DNA of 42,306 nt from a bacterium (GTDB lineage Bacteria > Electryoneota > Electryoneia > Electryoneales > Electryoneaceae): assembly GCA_028278125.1 (NCBI GenBank), contig JANQEY010000197.1, forward strand, positions 1-42,306, written 5' to 3'. Shown here in pieces: positions 42,221-42,306 of the stretch. Position 1 is the stretch's first letter. Each line of letters opens with the position of its first letter. The translations under genes were made by a program, and so were the position numbers. Below the pieces are notes generated by a model. That model was not told the DNA's origin and did not search any database. It saw nothing but the letters and a program-made list of their open reading frames with translations.

Positions 42221-42306
42221 CTGGGATGCAAACCAATCGAAGGTTCATCAAGAATATACATCAGGTCAACAAGGTCACAATCAAGCTGCCGGGCCATTTT
42301 TACACG
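42221..42306 (-). pseudogene. uvrA: UvrA fragment (C-terminal ABC signature/Walker B region)
   Basis: The minus strand reads 'RVKMARQLDCDLVDLMYILD' and then 'EPSIGLHPR', the region after the ABC signature and the Walker B motif of excision-nuclease subunit UvrA. After 'HPR' the frame continues but loses UvrA character, and the glutamine synthetase fragment begins in another frame. Only about 29 residues are present. The junction lies between about 42181 and 42225. Confidence 0.8.

Overview
The window looks archaeal, most likely a Thermoplasmatota-type lineage (inference). The chromosomal part carries an archaeal DRG-type GTPase, TATA boxes at leaderless spacing, Shine-Dalgarno sites such as GGAGGTGA, a type II tRNA-Leu and an AsnA-type asparagine synthetase. 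Base composition splits the window. Positions 1 to about 32200 are AT-rich to intermediate and hold accessory genes. From about 32500 to the right end the sequence is clearly more GC-rich and holds housekeeping genes. The switch falls at a tRNA-Leu(CAG) gene with a tyrosine recombinase next to its 3' end, so the left three quarters are best read as one or more genomic islands, the last of them integrated at tRNA-Leu.

Layout. (1) 87-5049, minus: an AT-rich operon running ferredoxin, AsnA, a glutamine-synthetase-like ligase, a receiver domain lacking its phosphorylation residues, an EAD1-like domain fused to a V8/trypsin-like protease, and a second EAD1-like protein cut by the contig end. (2) 5305-14447, minus: a tightly coupled five-gene defence operon consisting of an endonuclease III-C5 cytosine methyltransferase fusion, a GHKL/MORC-like ATPase, a Z1 helicase-like ATPase, a DUF4420 PD-(D/E)XK nuclease-like protein and AIPR. 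(3) 14600-20040, plus: a possible structured leader, a 45-residue protein, and a four-gene cluster of SDR epimerase, GT4 glycosyltransferase, radical SAM/SPASM-like enzyme and WG-repeat-O-methyltransferase fusion. (4) 20041-32160: an integrative element with an array of CACCTTT motifs, two paralogous winged-helix proteins, an acidic-tailed protein, a 2161-residue secreted protein with thrombospondin-type-3-like calcium repeats, a membrane protein, the integrase and a ribbon-helix-helix regulator. (5) 32205-42306: tRNA-Leu, a tRNA-Leu-derived folded element, a conserved unknown, a YoaP-like GNAT, a zinc-ribbon protein, a DRG GTPase, tRNA-Asp, a MATE exporter, a class II aldolase with a PPi-type phosphofructokinase, glutamine synthetase, a repeat-rich spacer, and a second glutamine synthetase fragment joined to a UvrA fragment.

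The most unusual points are the pairing of EAD/protease modules with amide-forming ligases and a degenerate receiver, the fusion of a DNA glycosylase to a C5 methyltransferase inside a Z1/GHKL/AIPR operon, the CACCTTT array beside paired winged-helix genes, and the reuse of tRNA fragments in hairpin-forming repeats. Both contig ends look chimeric (a fold-back on the left, a UvrA/GlnA junction on the right) and should not be trusted as genomic structure without read support. All functions are inferred from motifs read by eye; no database search was run.
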